DNA of 28,491 nt, from positions 1-28,491 of the forward strand of contig URCK01000014.1 in the NCBI GenBank assembly GCA_900546295.1. The letters are read 5' to 3'. The position numbers were made by a program, and so were the translations under genes. Shown here piece by piece: positions 25,671 to 28,491 of the stretch (positions are counted from its first letter, which is position 1; every line of letters begins with the position of its first letter). This stretch comes from an uncultured Eubacteriales bacterium. GTDB taxonomy: Bacteria > Bacillota > Clostridia > Oscillospirales > Oscillospiraceae. Under the pieces are notes generated by a model, which saw nothing but the letters and a program-made list of their open reading frames with translations, was not told the origin of the DNA and made no database searches.

Positions 25671-28491
25671 TTACTTGCCGAGCGCTCTCCAGATGAAGGT
25701 GACGATCTGCGCGCGGGTGCAGTCGGCATCGGGGCTGAAGGTGACCGCAGACGTACCGGTGGTCACGCCCTCGCTCACGGCCCACTGAATCGCATTGACG
25801 TAGTAAGCATCAACGCTCACATCGGCAAAGGGATTGGCAGCGGTCACGACGGGGGACTTCTGCGCACGCCAGAGGAAAGTAACGATCTGTGCGCGGCTGC
25901 AGTGTGCATCGGGGCTGAAGGTCGTGTCAGACGTGCCCTTGGTGATGCCGTTCTTCACGGCCCAGGCAACAGCCTGTGCATAGTAGCTGTCAGCAGCAAC
26001 GTCCGTGAAGGGCGTAGCGCTGTTCGCGGGAGCAGGGCTGCCGGCGGCGCGCCACAGGAAGGTGACGGCCTGCGCACGAGTGCAGATGCCGTCGGGGTCA
26101 AAGGTCGTCGCGCTGGTACCGGTGGTGATACCGTTGGCGACAGCCCAGTTCACGGCCTCCTCAAAGTAGGAACCGCTGGGAACGTCGACAAATCTGCCGT
26201 TGACGGGATTGAAGACGGAAGCGACGAACACCTTGCTTGCGGGCATGGTGAAGGTATACTTGCCCTCGCCCTTGTCGGTCAGCTTGAGGTCGACTTTGTT
26301 GGAGGTGTAGGCGGTGAGGTTGCCCAGCGTATAGCCGGCGGCGGGATTGACCGTCAGAGTGACGGTGGTACCGGCGGAGGCATACTTGTGGCTGGAGGTC
26401 ACAGCGCCGTTCGTGGTGTCCAGAATCTCAATGGGGTAGAGGTTGGAGACGGAGGGAATGCTGGGGGTGGGGTCGATGGGGGTCAAACGCCAGTTGGCCG
26501 TCAGGGTGACGTCATACTTGGGCATCGTAAACGTGGTGGAGCTGCTGTACCAGTTGCCCAGAGACACGTCGCCATTGGCCGTCCAGCCGGCAAAGGTGTA
26601 GCCGAGGCGCATACCTGCGTCGATGGTGACCAGCTTGCCGGCCTCATACTTACCGGCGCCGGTGACGGCGGCTTCGCTGCCAACGATCGTCACAGTGTAG
26701 GTCTCGGGATCGGGCTTGGGATCAGGTTTGGGATCGGGCTTGGTGGTCTCGCACTCGACCTTGATCTGGGGCAGCTGGGTCATCTCGGGAGCTTTCCAAG
26801 CCTTGCCGTCCCAGGTCATGTTGAAGGTGATGGACGCTTCCTTGGCAGTGTGCTTGCCATTCTCGACGGAGTAAGCCTCAGCATACTTCGCGGTGGCGAT
26901 GGTGATGGGGCAGACATAGTTGTCGCCTTCCTTCGCCACCTCACCGATCGTGAAGGTGTCCGCGATCAGGTCCATCGTCTCAGCGCCGTGATTGCTATTT
27001 TCGGTCACGCAGGAGACGATGTAGGCCGTGGGGATATTGGTGGCCTCGGGAGCCTCGGGAACAACCTCGGCGGGCTTGTCAGCATCGCTGTGCATCAGCC
27101 ACAGCTGCGTGGCGTAGTAGGGGTTGGCTGTGCCAAGGAACACGCCCTGCTCGGTAGAGGTGATGCAGCGCAGGCCGTGGTTTGCAGCATCGCCGAAACC
27201 GTCGCTGGTGATGACGTCGAAGTTAACACCGTCCTTGGAAACCAGCAGGTCAAAACCGGGTTCGCTCTTCTGAGAATAGTAGTTGCAGCCGAAGTAGTAA
27301 ACAAAGTTGTGGATAGTTTCATCGTAAACGACGGTATCGTAGACTTTGAAGATCTCATCAAGCATTGCCTTGATGCGTTCCTTCATCGTGTTCACGAAGT
27401 TGAGCTTATCCTTCCAGCTCATGGTGGAAATGGAAGCCACAGAAGCATCCTCAGCGAGGAGCTGTGCGGTTGCCTTCGGATTCTCGGCGGCGAACTTAAC
27501 CGCGTCAATCGGGCTCAGCTTGTCAAGAATGCCATAAACCTTGGCCTTGAATGCCTCATAGTCGGAGAGCATCTGGCGGTAATCCGGCACAGGGTTCTTG
27601 TCAGCGGACATATCCGTTGCAAAACCGGCGAGCTTCTGAATCAGCTGGAGCGTATAATCGGAGAAGACGGTCTTGCGCAGGAACCACTGGAAGAGTACGT
27701 TGTCGCCGTATTCGCCCAGCGCTCTTTCCAGAGCCTTCTGCAGTTCATCAGCACGACCGCGGATATCATCGTACTTCATGTCGCGAAGCTGACCATCCGT
27801 GATCTGGGTGAACTTATAGGTTATAGTGGCGGTATCATAGGTGCCGATGTAGAACTCACCATTGTGCTCGCCCATGCGCCAGACATACTGGTTGGAGTTG
27901 TTGCCAAGACCAGTGCCGAGGTTGCCGATGGGGCCGTTGGGGAAGTAGGGGTTGTCGTTCTTGCCGGCCACCTGCTCAAAGTTCTCGTTCGCGTCCATGC
28001 GATAGAGATAGATGGAGTGGTCGAGGTCGTTGTACAGCAGTTCGAAGTTGCCAGTGGCGGGAACTTCTGCAAGGTCGAGCATGGGGTCGTTATAGGTGCC
28101 CATATACAGGTAACCATTGTAAACCCACAGGTTGCAGGACATGGAGTGATTGATGCCAAGACCGTAGCCATACTTGCTGCCGGTCTTGTCACCAATGATC
28201 TGCTCCCAAGTGAACTTGCCATTGCTGTCCTTGTCGCCACGGTACATGGCAAAGCCCTGCTTGTTGATCTTGCCGTCGATGTTCTTATCCGTCACGACGG
28301 TAACATACAGGTGGCCGTTATACTCGATGATATCCCAGATACCGCCGCCGTTCAGACCGTCGGTGTTCATGACGGCAGGGAGATTATCGAAGTCGTCCTG
28401 ATCAGCGATAACACGCCATTTACTCAGGTCAGCGCTGGGGTCGCTGCTGGCAACGATGATGCCGCCGGGAGTCTTGTTGCCATCATAGTTA
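25671..28491 (-). CDS. Large SLH-anchored surface protein (5' end outside the window)
   Basis: The frame is open to the window edge, giving at least 939 residues; the Met at 28370 is internal. In order: a beta-propeller-like region with repeated YNGHLYVTVV, VYNGYLYMGTY, EHNGEFYIGTY units; a long helical insertion (about 27340-27795; LQKALERALGEYG, MLSDYEAFKAKVYGILDKL, MKERIKAMLDEIFKVYD); return to propeller-type strands (NFVYYFGCNYY, LLVSKDGVNFDVITS, GVFLGTANPYYATQLWLMH); a further beta domain; a KPDPKPDPKPDPE linker; two InlB-type B-repeats (YTFAGWTANGD...YDVTLTANW); and three SLH repeats at the end (each FxDVxxxxYYxxAVxWAVxxGIxxGT). It is a secreted, wall-polymer-bound protein with an unknown ligand. 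Convergent with the lipoprotein gene. Confidence 0.92.
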   Translation of the reverse strand, partial: NYDGNKTPGGIIVASSDPSADLSKWRVIADQDDFDNLPAVMNTDGLNGGGIWDIIEYNGHLYVTVVTDKNIDGKINKQGFAMYRGDKDSNGKFTWEQIIGDKTGSKYGYGLGINHSMSCNLWVYNGYLYMGTYNDPMLDLAEVPATGNFELLYNDLDHSIYLYRMDANENFEQVAGKNDNPYFPNGPIGNLGTGLGNNSNQYVWRMGEHNGEFYIGTYDTATITYKFTQITDGQLRDMKYDDIRGRADELQKALERALGEYGDNVLFQWFLRKTVFSDYTLQLIQKLAGFATDMSADKNPVPDYRQMLSDYEAFKAKVYGILDKLSPIDAVKFAAENPKATAQLLAEDASVASISTMSWKDKLNFVNTMKERIKAMLDEIFKVYDTVVYDETIHNFVYYFGCNYYSQKSEPGFDLLVSKDGVNFDVITSDGFGDAANHGLRCITSTEQGVFLGTANPYYATQLWLMHSDADKPAEVVPEAPEATNIPTAYIVSCVTENSNHGAETMDLIADTFTIGEVAKEGDNYVCPITIATAKYAEAYSVENGKHTAKEASITFNMTWDGKAWKAPEMTQLPQIKVECETTKPDPKPDPKPDPETYTVTIVGSEAAVTGAGKYEAGKLVTIDAGMRLGYTFAGWTANGDVSLGNWYSSSTTFTMPKYDVTLTANWRLTPIDPTPSIPSVSNLYPIEILDTTNGAVTSSHKYASAGTTVTLTVNPAAGYTLGNLTAYTSNKVDLKLTDKGEGKYTFTMPASKVFVASVFNPVNGRFVDVPSGSYFEEAVNWAVANGITTGTSATTFDPDGICTRAQAVTFLWRAAGSPAPANSATPFTDVAADSYYAQAVAWAVKNGITKGTSDTTFSPDAHCSRAQIVTFLWRAQKSPVVTAANPFADVSVDAYYVNAIQWAVSEGVTTGTSAVTFSPDADCTRAQIVTFIWRALGK

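Noticed and set aside
25671..26200. Regular 180-base repeats resembling a repeat array
   Set aside because: They are three SLH domains of one protein, not a CRISPR array; there are no short identical repeats with unique spacers.

Overview
The window looks like chromosome of a fairly GC-rich Gram-positive of class Clostridia, most likely Oscillospiraceae/Ruminococcaceae (Oscillibacter/Flavonifractor-like). The evidence is a T-box in front of pheST, an ireB gene, an ylxM-ffh-rpsP-khpA and rimM-trmD block, paired M16 peptidases of the YmfF/YmfH type upstream of lgt, and an S-layer-homology surface protein. This placement rests on protein recognition and gene order only; no search was run.

Bases 1 to about 8,876 are accessory DNA. 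Almost everything is on the minus strand, and its central part is visibly richer in A+T than the core. Reading in the direction of transcription: two small helix-turn-helix proteins, ParA, ParB, a BRO-N antirepressor-like protein, a frameshifted dinD, an unknown 130-residue protein, a Gp49/HigB-like toxin, a 27-residue membrane peptide, a membrane-anchored surface protein and a sortase. Many of these genes overlap by a few bases. A separate promoter then drives a 65-residue protein and a secreted CAP-domain protein. A further promoter drives a MNT nucleotidyltransferase antitoxin and the first codons of its HEPN partner at the window edge. The right border is a 3' fragment of tRNA-Leu(CAA) at 8877-8933 with no 5' half. 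This is the expected scar of a tRNA-targeted integrative element. No integrase or conjugation gene is visible, so the other end lies beyond base 1.

From 8,936 onward the window is core chromosome. A phosphoribosyltransferase and a PspC protein sit on the minus strand. Then come a T-box leader, pheS and pheT (the latter with an unusual insertion of about 100 residues), ireB, a small unknown protein and an SH3-NlpC/P60 cell-wall hydrolase. Between the start of the hydrolase transcript and the small protein are four GTTACAA units that form two WalR-like boxes on the minus strand.

Convergent to these are rimM-trmD (own promoter) and ylxM-ffh-rpsP-khpA, separated from each other by a strong terminator. 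Divergent from ylxM runs a plus-strand operon of two M16 peptidase-family proteins, lgt and a C-terminally truncated MocR-type regulator. A complete tRNA-Thr(CGU) with a near-consensus promoter, a lipoprotein and, convergent to it, the C-terminal part of a large SLH-anchored surface protein that runs off the window complete the layout.

The most noteworthy items are the tRNA-Leu attachment scar, the coupled toxin-like/micropeptide/membrane protein/sortase cassette, the HEPN-MNT pair, the tandem 11-bp repeats before the partition operon, the WalR-like boxes and the PheT insertion.
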